Of a stretch of DNA of 64,000 bases, positions 1 through 8,222 are shown one piece after another; positions within the stretch are counted from its first letter, which is position 1; every line of letters begins with the position of its first letter. The position numbers and the translations under genes are program-made. This stretch comes from Chitinophaga flava. Its GTDB lineage: Bacteria > Bacteroidota > Bacteroidia > Chitinophagales > Chitinophagaceae. The stretch is taken from positions 3,410,001 to 3,474,000 of the forward strand of contig NZ_QFFJ01000001.1 of NCBI RefSeq assembly GCF_003308995.1, read 5' to 3'. The notes under the pieces are model-generated. The model saw nothing but the letters and a program-made list of their open reading frames with translations. It was not told the DNA's origin and ran no database searches.

Positions 1-1582
1 TGTCCTTTTTCCAGAGATGATGGATCAGATAACTTTCCCGGATGCGGAGGATGTTACTGTCTGGGTCATCGTGCAGCAGGAGAGAGTCTTTGGTGGTTAT
101 TTCCCCATAAAATTTCTGGTAGAAGCGGAGAAAGGTTTTCTCTTTTTCCCAGATGCTGGCAGACGCCATCGCGGCCCTTTGTGCATCAGCGTCTTCTTTG
201 AACCAGGATGTGGTGACCTGCAGAGAGCCATCTTGTCCTTCTGCTTCCGGGAGCGTGAATTTTTCCCGGATTACCAGCTGCCCGCTGTTTTTTTTGAGGA
301 TAGGCGTCAGCTGTGTAGTGGTATCGGTGATCACAAGGGCTTGCTGATAATCAGGTTCGCAGAAGCCCGCCAGCTGTCCGCGCTGATAGGAGATGGTGGC
401 ATCGAGCCAGTAGGTTTTGCCCCCAAGAGTAGCATATACGATGGCATGGTTAAAAGCGGTGGGTGAGGGCAACAGGCTGCTGACAGTCCCTTTCGTATCA
501 GTATTAACATAAGCCATGCGGGCATTGATACCGTTGGCGTTGAGCAGGGTGCACAACAGCAGGGATTTGTCTTTACAATCACCGAAACGTTGCGCCAGTA
601 CTTTGTCGGGAGCGTTGGCACGATGGGAATATTCTCCCATTTCTATACCCATATAGCGGATATCGTCCTGCACAAACCGGAGCGCCTGCCGGAGGTAGGT
701 TTCCGGGTTGCCGCCGGAAGATTGTTTCAGGGCCGTGATCTTGCGTTTGACTGCCTCTCCGGGAGAAGGGATGGTGTTGACACCTTGTGCCCATTGCGCT
801 ACTTCTTTCCAGTTGTTGTATTCACTGATCTGTATACGGACAAAAGGATTATACCAGGAAGGCTGGTTATTGGTATTGTCGGTCTCCTTTTGTTCAATCC
901 TGTTCCATTCGTAAACGGTAAGCCCTTGCCAGCTGCGCTGCTGAGGCATGGCGGCGTTATTGAATGGTTTGAAGTACAGTTTTCTTTGCGGGTTGGTGAT
1001 AATGTTATTGTAGTAATTGACAATAGGTTCCAGGGTTACCTGATAAAGCCGGACATCTATTTTATTGTCGAAGATAGGGTTGGTGCCGGTAACGGAGAAG
1101 CTGTATTCTATCTGGTCGCCTTTACGAACATCTTCGAGGATGAGGAAGGCGGTATAGGTGCCGCTGTAGATAAAGCGGGACAGATCCTGTTCCTGCTGCA
1201 GCACTTTAAAGGAGGCGGTTGGCAGACGGTTTATTTCCTGACCATTCCTTCTGATGATGATGCTGTGGAAGCTCAGTTTTTCGTATTGAGGGTTGTAGTT
1301 GACAGATATCTCTGAGCCGTTTTGTATGCCGGCTTCTGATACGATCTGCCGGATATAGTGATGGTAGGTAGTTTTCAGTTCTGCGTGTTGCTGTTCTTCT
1401 GCCAGCAGGAGGTAGTATCCATCGACGATGTTGTTGGCATTGGGTTTTTTATGCAGGTCGGGTTGCCAGGGTACCAGCCATGATGGCCTGGGACTGGTAT
1501 TGATGTGGGTGTTTCGGGCTGTTGTTACTGCGGGCAGGAATGCCAGCAGTAACAACAGTAGTCTGCTCACGGTATAGGTCAT
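1..1582 (-). CDS. DUF3857 / transglutaminase-like exported protein (3' end missing)
   Basis: A minus-strand frame opens at an ATG at 1582 and runs without a stop off the left edge, giving at least 527 residues. The first 22 residues are a signal peptide (hydrophobic Leu run, then VTTA), so the protein is exported. Residues of about 60-230 fit the DUF3857 beta-rich domain. A transglutaminase-like core follows: FGDCKDKS with the likely catalytic Cys near residue 335, FNHAIV with the His near 379, and YWLDAT with the Asp near 391. All three triad residues are therefore present. Bacteroidota carry many such proteins; their substrates are unknown, and peptide or cell-wall processing is only a guess. 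It starts 28 bases after the DUF2891 gene and is probably in its operon. Plus-strand open frames over the same bases are shadows. Confidence 0.88.
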   Translation of the reverse strand, partial: MTYTVSRLLLLLLAFLPAVTTARNTHINTSPRPSWLVPWQPDLHKKPNANNIVDGYYLLLAEEQQHAELKTTYHHYIRQIVSEAGIQNGSEISVNYNPQYEKLSFHSIIIRRNGQEINRLPTASFKVLQQEQDLSRFIYSGTYTAFLILEDVRKGDQIEYSFSVTGTNPIFDNKIDVRLYQVTLEPIVNYYNNIITNPQRKLYFKPFNNAAMPQQRSWQGLTVYEWNRIEQKETDNTNNQPSWYNPFVRIQISEYNNWKEVAQWAQGVNTIPSPGEAVKRKITALKQSSGGNPETYLRQALRFVQDDIRYMGIEMGEYSHRANAPDKVLAQRFGDCKDKSLLLCTLLNANGINARMAYVNTDTKGTVSSLLPSPTAFNHAIVYATLGGKTYWLDATISYQRGQLAGFCEPDYQQALVITDTTTQLTPILKKNSGQLVIREKFTLPEAEGQDGSLQVTTSWFKEDADAQRAAMASASIWEKEKTFLRFYQKFYGEITTKDSLLLHDDPDSNILRIRESYLIHHLWKKD

Positions 1583-1610
1583 CGGGTAGGGGTTTTTAGC
1601 TTGTGCGGTA

Positions 1611-2705
1611 TTACTGCTGCTCCGCGGTGAGCAGGTATACCGCAAAGGAAGCCAGCCAGTGTTCGCCGGCATAGTCTCCGCTGGCGATCTGTGGAAAAGA
1701 TGTCAGCAGGTGTTTGTTGGCGAGGGCCTGGATGGCCTGTTGGTTTTTGCCGCCATGGCGTGCGATGGCTTCAAGGCACCAGGTGCGGCTGAGATTGAGG
1801 CCGTCGAGGTGAACGAGTTTGCCATCAGTACGGTCTTTCACCTGGCCGGGCTGCAGAATGGTGATCGGATTTTTGAACAGGCCTGGTAAAAAAGCGTATA
1901 GCCATGGGCGATATTCTTTTTCAGGCATGATACGGCGCATCAGGTCAGCTTCTTCCAGGCTGGGAGACAGGAAATCGTAGCCACCTGGTTCCCATTCAAT
2001 GGGAGCATTTTTATCTTTTGCATAGAAACGCATTGCTGCGTCATGGATGGCTGTCTGCAAGGCCTGGTCATGGGTTGTTTGAGCATAGTCCCAGGCGAGG
2101 CACAGGCCGAAAGCCAGGTTGGTATGTTCACCTACGCGGATGGGATACATCAGTTTACCCAGGAAGTCGATATAGGATGCTGCGAAATGGCTGGCGAGGG
2201 GCTGTACGTTGCGGCTCAGTTCTTTGCCCAGAGGGTCGTTCCAGGTAAGTAGCTCCCGTTGCAGCTGCAGCAGCCAGCTCCAGCCATAAATACGTTCGAA
2301 GCTTTTGTTTTCCTTGCTTTTAAACAGCTGTAGTTCTGTTTGAATATTGGCTGCAGAAAGATGTTGCGCCAGCCGGGAACGGATCTCGGCAGCCCTTTCC
2401 ATGTCAGGGTACATTTTCAGGAGGCGTACCAGCATCCAGTGGCCATGTACACTGCTATGCCAGTCGAAGCAGCCGTAGAAAGCCGGATGATAGGAGGAAG
2501 GAGCGCCCAGCAGGGTGCTGTCCGCAAATACAATCCCTGTTTTGTAAGGATACTGCAGGTCGAGGCACTTCAGGGGAAGGGCTGCCAGCTGGTTTGCTGT
2601 ATGGACCGTCATTTTAGGCAGCTGTTCGTGGCTCATTTTATTCGTTTGTGCGTTGATAGCAACCGGGAATAATAAAAAGATGGCAAGTCGGGTGATGGAT
2701 CTCAC
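1611..2705 (-). CDS. DUF2891 family exported protein
   Basis: This 364-residue protein has a signal peptide (RSITRLAIFLLFPVAINAQ) and is mostly helical, with Trp/His-rich motifs such as FDWHSSVHGHW, WEPGGYDFLSPSLEEADLM and the C-terminal GEHWLASFAVYLL. These are typical of DUF2891, a family with an alpha/alpha-barrel-like look and no assigned reaction. The start is a GTG at 2705: the first internal ATG would remove the signal peptide, and an in-frame stop lies just upstream. The GTG is 11 bases after the stop of the flavoprotein gene and the DUF3857 gene follows 28 bases on, so the three probably share a transcript. Exported location is inferred from the signal peptide; no enzymatic role can be read from the sequence. 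Confidence 0.85.
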   Translation of the reverse strand: MRSITRLAIFLLFPVAINAQTNKMSHEQLPKMTVHTANQLAALPLKCLDLQYPYKTGIVFADSTLLGAPSSYHPAFYGCFDWHSSVHGHWMLVRLLKMYPDMERAAEIRSRLAQHLSAANIQTELQLFKSKENKSFERIYGWSWLLQLQRELLTWNDPLGKELSRNVQPLASHFAASYIDFLGKLMYPIRVGEHTNLAFGLCLAWDYAQTTHDQALQTAIHDAAMRFYAKDKNAPIEWEPGGYDFLSPSLEEADLMRRIMPEKEYRPWLYAFLPGLFKNPITILQPGQVKDRTDGKLVHLDGLNLSRTWCLEAIARHGGKNQQAIQALANKHLLTSFPQIASGDYAGEHWLASFAVYLLTAEQQ

Positions 2706-2716
2706 GGAAAAACAGA

Positions 2717-3952
2717 TTATCGGTTAAATAAAAGCTTCACATAAAACATGGGATTACCCAGTTTTTTCCGCAGGTCTACCTCGTGGAACATGCAAGACAT
2801 CAGGTCTTTCAGCTGTTTATTGCGGGAGCCCATTTTCATAAGCAGATTAAACAACCACGGGTATTTAATCAGTTTCTGCAGTTTGGTGCTGACTTCCAGT
2901 TCCGGGCCGAGGATGCGGTATACATCGAGGTCGTAGGCATCGAGGAAACTATCGGAGAAGTCGTTGGCCGCAATGGCAGCTGCAGCCTGTCTGGCTGCAA
3001 TCTGGCCGGAGTAGAGTGCATTGCCGATACCTTCGCCGGTAAAGGGATCTATCAGATAACCAGCATCACCGATCAGCATATAGCGCTCTCCATGCAGCTT
3101 TCTTTTTTTACTGCCCAGGGGAAGCCCGTATCCTTCGATATTGCCAATAAGTGTCGAATCTTTAAACCGCTCTTTCATCACCGGGTCGGTGGCGAGTGTA
3201 TCGAGCATGAGTTTTTTCAGGTTCACTTTTTTGTTGCGGGTGACGCTGCTGAGGATACCCACTCCCACATTCGCTTCGCCATTGGGAAGCGGGAATACCC
3301 AGAAATAGCCGGGCAGCATGCTTTTCAGGAAGTGTAGTTCAATGAAACCATCAGGATTGAGGTTGGAAATACCTTTGTAGTAAGCCCGGATGCCGGCTAC
3401 ATAATGTTCCGGTTCCATTTTAATACCGGCAACATCTTTGGTAAAAGAAGAATGAGCGCCGTTGGCCACCAGCACCAGGTCTGCTTTTACCTGGAACTTA
3501 CCTTCCTTATCGGAAAGATGATATCCATCTTCCTTCAGTTCATATTTATCGATGCTAACCCCTTCGAATAAGCGGATTTCTGGGCGGCGTTTTAATTCTT
3601 CTACCAGGAAGTTATCAAAGTCGATGCGTTTGCAGACGAAGCCGCGGGGATCATTTCTGTTGTTCTGGTAATCCAGTCTGTAGGGGATGTCCATTCCGAT
3701 ACGATTAGGGGCAACAAATGTCACACCCCAGCTATCCATTTTAAAGGCGGCCTGCTGGAGGCGCTGACCGATGCCTTTGTCTATACGTTCCAGGATAGTC
3801 AATACTTTTCCACTTAATCCATCTCCGCATACCTTGTCTCTCGGGAAAACCGCCTTATCCACCACAATACATGATATCCCCAGTTGTGCCAGTTGTAATG
3901 CGGCACAGGCGCCACCAGGTCCGGCACCTATAATACAAACTTTAGTTTCCAT
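2717..3952 (-). CDS. Geranylgeranyl reductase family FAD-dependent oxidoreductase
   Basis: The 411-residue flavoprotein begins with an ADP-binding Rossmann motif (IIGAGPGGACAALQLAQLG, residues about 6-25), then FPRDKVCGDGLSGKVL, typical of the geranylgeranyl reductase/halogenase-like branch of FAD monooxygenases. The second FAD motif, LIGDAGYLIDPFTGEGIGNAL, is near residue 290. Relatives saturate isoprenoid chains such as those of menaquinone or carotenoid precursors, or act as other FAD oxidoreductases; the substrate here cannot be decided. There is no signal peptide, so a cytoplasmic or inner-membrane-associated enzyme is expected. It is the first gene of a tight minus-strand group with the DUF2891 and DUF3857 genes, which does not obviously explain its role. 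Confidence 0.85.
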   Translation of the reverse strand: METKVCIIGAGPGGACAALQLAQLGISCIVVDKAVFPRDKVCGDGLSGKVLTILERIDKGIGQRLQQAAFKMDSWGVTFVAPNRIGMDIPYRLDYQNNRNDPRGFVCKRIDFDNFLVEELKRRPEIRLFEGVSIDKYELKEDGYHLSDKEGKFQVKADLVLVANGAHSSFTKDVAGIKMEPEHYVAGIRAYYKGISNLNPDGFIELHFLKSMLPGYFWVFPLPNGEANVGVGILSSVTRNKKVNLKKLMLDTLATDPVMKERFKDSTLIGNIEGYGLPLGSKKRKLHGERYMLIGDAGYLIDPFTGEGIGNALYSGQIAARQAAAAIAANDFSDSFLDAYDLDVYRILGPELEVSTKLQKLIKYPWLFNLLMKMGSRNKQLKDLMSCMFHEVDLRKKLGNPMFYVKLLFNR

Positions 3953-4039
3953 TTTTTGTTGATAGTATTACCTGATGGTAAGATACGTAATTGTTAGCGG
4001 TACGTATTTATATTATTAAAACATTGCATGTCAAAACCC

Positions 4040-4072
4040 TTGTGCTGACAGCAGGTAAACACTTATCTTTAC
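4040..4072 (+). promoter_or_regulatory. Candidate Bacteroidota promoter for ybaB
   Basis: TTG at 4040-4042, then a 21-base spacer and TATCTTTA at 4064-4071, resembles the Bacteroidota primary-sigma consensus (TTTG, about 19-21 bases, TAnnTTTG) with one mismatch in the -7 box. It lies 20 bases upstream of the ybaB start. Confidence 0.5.
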
Positions 4073-4092
4073 GACCTTAAAAAACAAAAGTT

Positions 4093-4392
4093 ATGTTTGA
4101 TTTATTTGGCAAGTTGACGCAGATCCAGCAGAAAATGAAAGAAGGTAAAGAGCGTCTGGCAAAAGTTACGCTGGAAGCCGAAGCCGGCGATGGTGCGGTA
4201 AAAGTAGCAGTAGATGGCAACCGTCAGGTAAAAAGTATTGAAATAGCGGAGCGCCTTTTTGCTCCTGAGCATAAAGAAGAAATGGAAGATCTGCTGCTGA
4301 CAGCGCTGAACAGAGCCCTGAAAGATGCAGAAAACTCCTGGGAAGCAGAAATGAAGAGCGCTGCCGGCGGTATGCTGGGTGGATTGCTGTAG
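4093..4392 (+). CDS. ybaB: YbaB/EbfC family nucleoid-associated protein
   Basis: A 99-residue protein with an N-terminal helix (FDLFGKLTQIQQKMKEGKERLAK), a short beta sheet containing GDGAVKVAVDGNRQVKSIEI, and a C-terminal helical segment ending in a Gly-rich AAGGMLGGLL. Size and order match YbaB/EbfC, a small dimeric DNA-binding protein. In many bacteria this gene lies with dnaX and recR; here neither is adjacent. It stands alone between a divergent flavoprotein gene and a PepSY gene. No signal peptide; cytoplasmic. Confidence 0.92.
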   Translation: MFDLFGKLTQIQQKMKEGKERLAKVTLEAEAGDGAVKVAVDGNRQVKSIEIAERLFAPEHKEEMEDLLLTALNRALKDAENSWEAEMKSAAGGMLGGLL

Positions 4393-4614
4393 TCCCATCA
4401 AGCATTGAACAGAAGATGCTGGTCATTGATAAGAGGCAAAGCAGGGAGGAATTAAACATATTTAGAATAAGTTTAATCTTTTCTGCTTTGTTTCTTCGTT
4501 TTTCTTCTCTTCTTTGTTCCCTGCATAAAAATTCCGGATTTCGTAAATCATTTTCCCGCCTCGCCCTTATATTTCCCGCGCAAGGTTGTTTTTTTGTGGT
4601 TGGATCAATCTAAT

Positions 4615-5835
4615 ATGAAAGTTTTTTTTCGCCGTATTCACTTATACCTGGGGCTGACGGCAGGCCTGGTTATTACCATCAGTTGCCTGACTGGTGCCTT
4701 GCTGGTATTTGAAAAAGAATTGACAGAAGCGTTTAATCATGACCGTTATTATGTACAGCCGGAGAAAGAAAGGCTTCCGCTGGACAAAATAGCTGAAATG
4801 GTGAAGCAGCAGGTACCAGGCGCAGGTGTCGCCCGTATACAGGTATATGCAGACCCTTCCCGCTCACTGGCTGTACAGCTCGAAGAAGGAAAGAAAGGCG
4901 AAAAGAAGGAAATGAAGGGAGAAGCTCCCCGTGCAGAAGGTAAAATGGGCGAAAAGCCCGCAGGCAAAAAAGGAGAAGCACCTAAAAAAGCAAAGGGCCG
5001 TACCGCCTTTGTGAACCCCTATACCGGTAAAGTCATTGAACTATATAGTTACCAGCAAACATTTTACTACCAGATATTTTCTTTACACCGCTGGCTACTG
5101 GCCGGAGATACCGGTAAGATGATCACCGGCGCGAGCACACTCATCTTTTTCTTTATTCTGATCACCGGCATTATATTATGGTGGCCCAAGACCCGCAAAA
5201 TTTTACAGCAGCGCCTCAAAGTAAAGTGGGATGGCGGCTGGAAACGGTTGAACCATGATATGCACGTGGTGCTTGGGTTTTATGTCAGCATTTTCCTGTT
5301 TGTAACGGTGTTTACCGGACTTACCTGGTCTTACGAATGGTTCAGCAAGGGACTGTACGCCGTACTGGGCACCTCTCCCAAGGCTGCTGAGGCGCCAGTA
5401 TCTGCGGCTGTTCCGGAAACAACCGGGAAGGTCTCCTATGAGGCAGCACTGGCACAGGTAAAACAACAGGTCCCTGATGCGCAGTATTATGCCGTAGCTA
5501 TGCCCAAAGACAGCGCCGCAGCGGTACAGGTAACACTGCTGCCCGCCAGCGCCCTGCACGAAGGAGCTACCACCAGTTATTACCTCGACCAGTATAGCGG
5601 TCAGGTGCTGCAATCGCAGACTTTCAGTGAAAAGAATCTGGGTCAGAAAGTACGTAGTACGATCAAACCGCTGCATACAGGTGCTATCTTCGGACTGCCG
5701 TCTAAAATTTTTGCTTTGCTACTGGCTTTGCTGGGCGCCACTTTCCCCACTACCGGCACTATCCTGTGGATCAACAGGACCATGAAGAAAAAGAAAGCTA
5801 CTAAAAACAAAAGGGAAGCGGTCACCCAACCTTGA
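4615..5835 (+). CDS. PepSY-associated transmembrane helix protein
   Basis: A 406-residue inner-membrane protein. The first helix (FFRRIHLYLGLTAGLVITISCLTGALLVFEKEL) is the classic PepSY_TM start, followed by a PepSY-like periplasmic domain. Further membrane segments are near residues 170-195 (TLIFFFILITGIILWWP), 220-245 (NHDMHVVLGFYVSIFLFVTVFTGL) and 355-380. Histidines in the first helix, HRWLL and LHTG resemble the family that includes ferric-siderophore reductases and uptake-linked proteins. A Lys/Glu/Gly-rich low-complexity insert occupies about residues 92-135 of the periplasmic part. I chose the ATG at 4615 over a TTG 21 bases upstream because the family starts at K-V-F-F-R-R-I-H. No TonB receptor is adjacent, so the partner is unknown. 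Confidence 0.86.
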   Translation: MKVFFRRIHLYLGLTAGLVITISCLTGALLVFEKELTEAFNHDRYYVQPEKERLPLDKIAEMVKQQVPGAGVARIQVYADPSRSLAVQLEEGKKGEKKEMKGEAPRAEGKMGEKPAGKKGEAPKKAKGRTAFVNPYTGKVIELYSYQQTFYYQIFSLHRWLLAGDTGKMITGASTLIFFFILITGIILWWPKTRKILQQRLKVKWDGGWKRLNHDMHVVLGFYVSIFLFVTVFTGLTWSYEWFSKGLYAVLGTSPKAAEAPVSAAVPETTGKVSYEAALAQVKQQVPDAQYYAVAMPKDSAAAVQVTLLPASALHEGATTSYYLDQYSGQVLQSQTFSEKNLGQKVRSTIKPLHTGAIFGLPSKIFALLLALLGATFPTTGTILWINRTMKKKKATKNKREAVTQP

Positions 5836-5894
5836 TGGCCGTGATACCCCTGATACCTGCGTAGTATCAGCGATTTTAAATAATGATTTTGTGT

Positions 5895-5928
5895 ATGGGA
5901 TGTCATTTTGATATCCCATTTTTTTTAT
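5895..5928 (+). terminator. Rho-independent terminator after the PepSY gene
   Basis: A 7-bp stem (5895-5901 with 5913-5919) is followed directly by eight or more T residues. A second small perfect hairpin (5850-5856 with 5864-5870) lies just upstream. Confidence 0.7.
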
Positions 5929-6014
5929 CCTACCGCTTTCCATTCATCCTGCACTTTTGGAAATAACCATGCAAAAACGGAAGACCTGCGCTCGCTGCGG
6001 GGAATACTGTAATT

Positions 6015-6046
6015 GTTAAAATGCTTTGACAGTACAGCATTTTAAC
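6015..6046 (+). terminator. Perfect 11-bp hairpin in the leader region of the 6106 gene
   Basis: The arms at 6015-6025 and 6036-6046 pair perfectly around a 10-base loop and are followed by a short T-rich run (GTTTTTA). It could be a second terminator for the PepSY transcript or a leader element of the downstream gene; the sequence alone does not separate these. Confidence 0.5.
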
Positions 6047-6105
6047 GTTTTTATGCTTGTTGTGGAACAGCATTTGGCATTACCTGTATGTAACAAGGAA
6101 AAGCC

Positions 6106-6471
6106 ATGATAAACCAATATGAAGTGCCGGCTTATATAGAAGATCATATACCGGCACTTAAAAAAGCCCTGCATCAGTTTCCGGCTATTTTTCACGTGTA
6201 CGACACCGTGGGGTGCTTCAGTGAATATACTGGCAGGCAGTTGCGGGAACAGAATTATGCAATAGCCGGCAAGTGCCTTCAGGTGGCCGGGAGGTTATAT
6301 GAAAAAGGGAATGAAGTGGTAAAAGGGGCAATCACCCGGGTGTTTGTGCCAGCGTTAAGCCAGATTCCGCTGGGAGATGCCTTAAGCCGGATCAGGATAT
6401 ACTCACTGATACCGGATGCGATTTATGGTCTTTATATACAACAACAACTCAGTAGTCATGGAAACAGATGA
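6106..6471 (+). CDS. DUF7674-like small protein
   Basis: A 121-residue, probably all-helical soluble protein. The pattern (VPAYIEDHIP, HVYDTVGCFSEYT, CLQVAGRLYEKGNEVVKGAI, then a YSLIP...LYIQQQL tail) resembles small Bacteroidota proteins that I associate with DUF7674. The family's role is unknown to me. Its last 14 bases overlap the start of the GNAT gene, so the two are translationally coupled. The ATG at 6106 follows a purine-rich AAGGAAAAGCC. Confidence 0.65.
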   Translation: MINQYEVPAYIEDHIPALKKALHQFPAIFHVYDTVGCFSEYTGRQLREQNYAIAGKCLQVAGRLYEKGNEVVKGAITRVFVPALSQIPLGDALSRIRIYSLIPDAIYGLYIQQQLSSHGNR

Positions 6472-7036
6472 AGAGATAATTGTTAGGGTCGCGTCTCCGG
6501 AAGACGTAGATTTTGCCCTGCCTATTGTGGCAGAAATGGAATCATCCGCCAGGGCCAGGGGCACAGGTATCTCCAAAAGAGATCCTATGGACATTAAAAA
6601 GAAGATTCTGCAGGGGAATGCGGTGATCGCATTTACGAAGAGTGGTATCTGGGCGGGGTTCTCTTATATACAAGCCTGGGAGGGTGGCCGCTTTGTATCC
6701 AACAGTGGTTTGATCGTAGTGCCGGAATTCAGGGGCCTGAAGGTAGCGGCGGCCATCAAAAAAAAGATATTTGAATTAAGTCGTTCATTATATCCATCTG
6801 CAAAAATTTTCAGTATCACTACCGGTTTGCCGGTGATGAAGTTAAATAGCCGGCTGGGATTTGAGCCGGTTACCTATACCGAAATTACGACTGACTCCAG
6901 TTTCTGGGCAGGTTGTAAGAGCTGCATTAACTATCCGATCCTGGCAGGACATCATTTTGCGAATTGCCTCTGCACCGCGATGTTGTTTACTCCGCCGGAA
7001 TTGAAAGACCCTGTTCTGTTAAGTACAGCCGATTGA
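6458..7036 (+). CDS. GNAT acetyltransferase of the type found in Bacteroidota arginine clusters
   Basis: A 192-residue GNAT-fold protein. The acetyl-CoA region is around SGLIVVPEFRGLKVAAAIKKK (residues about 85-105), followed by FSITTGLPVMKLNSRLGFEPV, the typical beta-5/alpha-4 part. The C-terminus has conserved-looking cysteines (GCKSC and NCLCTAML). From memory, this architecture matches the acetyltransferase that often precedes argG in Bacteroidota arginine clusters, where it is thought to supply N-acetylated precursors. Here no arginine gene is near; its partner is the small DUF7674-like gene, which it overlaps by 14 bases. The ATG at 6458 gives the family N-terminus (EEIIVRVASPEDVDFALPIV); an upstream in-frame start lies inside the previous gene. 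A stand-alone copy could be a paralogue with another substrate. Confidence 0.78.
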   Translation: METDEEIIVRVASPEDVDFALPIVAEMESSARARGTGISKRDPMDIKKKILQGNAVIAFTKSGIWAGFSYIQAWEGGRFVSNSGLIVVPEFRGLKVAAAIKKKIFELSRSLYPSAKIFSITTGLPVMKLNSRLGFEPVTYTEITTDSSFWAGCKSCINYPILAGHHFANCLCTAMLFTPPELKDPVLLSTAD

Positions 7037-7075
7037 TATGAACCGGTGATGCTTCTGCATTGCCGGTTCTCTGTT

Positions 7076-7555
7076 TTATAATATCTCGCACTTAAGGAAA
7101 GAGTAGGAGTGAGGCGCAATGGTTATTTTCACCCTTGCAGATATAGGCACCTGCTCATAAACCCCGGAGGGGACCCCTATCTTTCGGATAGAATAGTCAC
7201 TGGTATGTAACAGAAGATAATGTTCATGTATCTCCGGATTGGAGTACCTGGCCTTGTCCAGCACCAGGACTTCAGAAGTTACTTTCCGGCGCATAGACAG
7301 ATCCTTCCTGAGTTTGGCGATACTACCGATCCAGGAGGGGATGAACACGATAACATAGAAGACTGTAGCTGCCAGTATCACTGTGCCTGGACCGATGTGA
7401 CCGTTCCGGGCTACAATCCCCAGGTATGCACCCCCAAGACAGAATGCAGTGAGGAAAAACACTTTCAACAGGCGCCGGTATTTCACGTTCAGATTGTTTT
7501 TCAGTATCAACACATCTTCATCGGTCATCTGGACATAGACAGGTGTGTTATCCAT
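7076..7555 (-). CDS. Unknown small inner-membrane protein
   Basis: I do not recognise this 159-residue protein. It has a hydrophilic N-terminus, two predicted membrane helices near residues 31-50 and 54-78 (VFFLTAFCLGGAYLGIVA; TVILAATVFYVIVFIPSW), then a basic loop and a beta-rich soluble C-terminus of about 75 residues. Its first 8 bases overlap the end of the upstream membrane-protein gene, so the two are almost certainly cotranslated and may act together. Confidence 0.65.
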   Translation of the reverse strand: MDNTPVYVQMTDEDVLILKNNLNVKYRRLLKVFFLTAFCLGGAYLGIVARNGHIGPGTVILAATVFYVIVFIPSWIGSIAKLRKDLSMRRKVTSEVLVLDKARYSNPEIHEHYLLLHTSDYSIRKIGVPSGVYEQVPISARVKITIAPHSYSFLKCEIL

Positions 7556-8159
7556 GATTTTCTAAGGTTAGGGGTTTGAAGGTTTCCTGCATGGAATGAT
7601 ATTTTTGTTCGCCGGTTACTACGTGGTGATAGTAGGCAGCTGTATATAGCAGGTATTTATTGTTTTCGTTGATATGTCCCTGGGTGATCATTTGTTCCCA
7701 GTCCATTAGGCTATCGATCTGCTGGCGGTATACTTGTAACAGTTCCTGAAAAAGTGCCAGTTGGATATTCTGTGGTAACAGTTCGGGTAGTATGTTATAG
7801 TCGAAGGCTCTGGAGAAATAGTATCGGGTGGCTTCTTCCTCTTTGGGCAGGATAGTATACAATGCCCAGGAGTACAATCCGTTGAAGAAGGCCGCAAAAG
7901 CCAGTATCAGCAAAGGGATAGGGAGTTCCCGGGCAAACAGCAGGCCGACGATCCCCATAGCCAGGAAGGTGGTGCGGGAGTATCCATGCCATATGCTTTT
8001 GCCGTTGAGGGGAAGTGCAATGCCCTCATTGGCGCTGATTTTATAGTAGGAAGAAACCGGAAATAACGGAAGGCCAATGATGAAAAATTTTGTTCTGATA
8101 CCCTGGTTTTTATATTGATGTATGCTACCAGTGAATATGGTACCGATCATAATGGCCAT
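7548..8159 (-). CDS. Unknown inner-membrane protein
   Basis: About 203 residues, not recognised. It begins with a hydrophobic stretch containing GTIFTGSIHQYKNQGIRTKFFIIGLPLFPVSSYY, which resembles a short conserved element of small membrane proteins. Two further membrane helices lie near residues 60-105, and the C-terminal half is soluble and helical. The start is uncertain: an ATG at 8159, another at 8150, or a TTG at 8180 are all in frame. It overlaps the next gene by 8 bases. With that gene and perhaps the lipoprotein gene 60 bases upstream, it forms a small envelope operon of unknown role. Confidence 0.62.
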   Translation of the reverse strand: MAIMIGTIFTGSIHQYKNQGIRTKFFIIGLPLFPVSSYYKISANEGIALPLNGKSIWHGYSRTTFLAMGIVGLLFARELPIPLLILAFAAFFNGLYSWALYTILPKEEEATRYYFSRAFDYNILPELLPQNIQLALFQELLQVYRQQIDSLMDWEQMITQGHINENNKYLLYTAAYYHHVVTGEQKYHSMQETFKPLTLENHG

Positions 8160-8222
8160 AGCAGAAAGAATTTCCAGCAATATATAGACATTATTTTTTT
8201 GTGTAATACAACATTCATGGTA

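Noticed and set aside
17..1315. Long plus-strand open frames over the first 1.3 kb
   Set aside because: The minus strand has one continuous frame with a signal peptide, DUF3857 pattern and complete transglutaminase triad; the plus-strand translations have no family character.
6458..7036. Reading the GNAT gene as evidence for an arginine biosynthesis cluster here
   Set aside because: None of argG, argC, argD or argB flanks it; both sides are unknown proteins.
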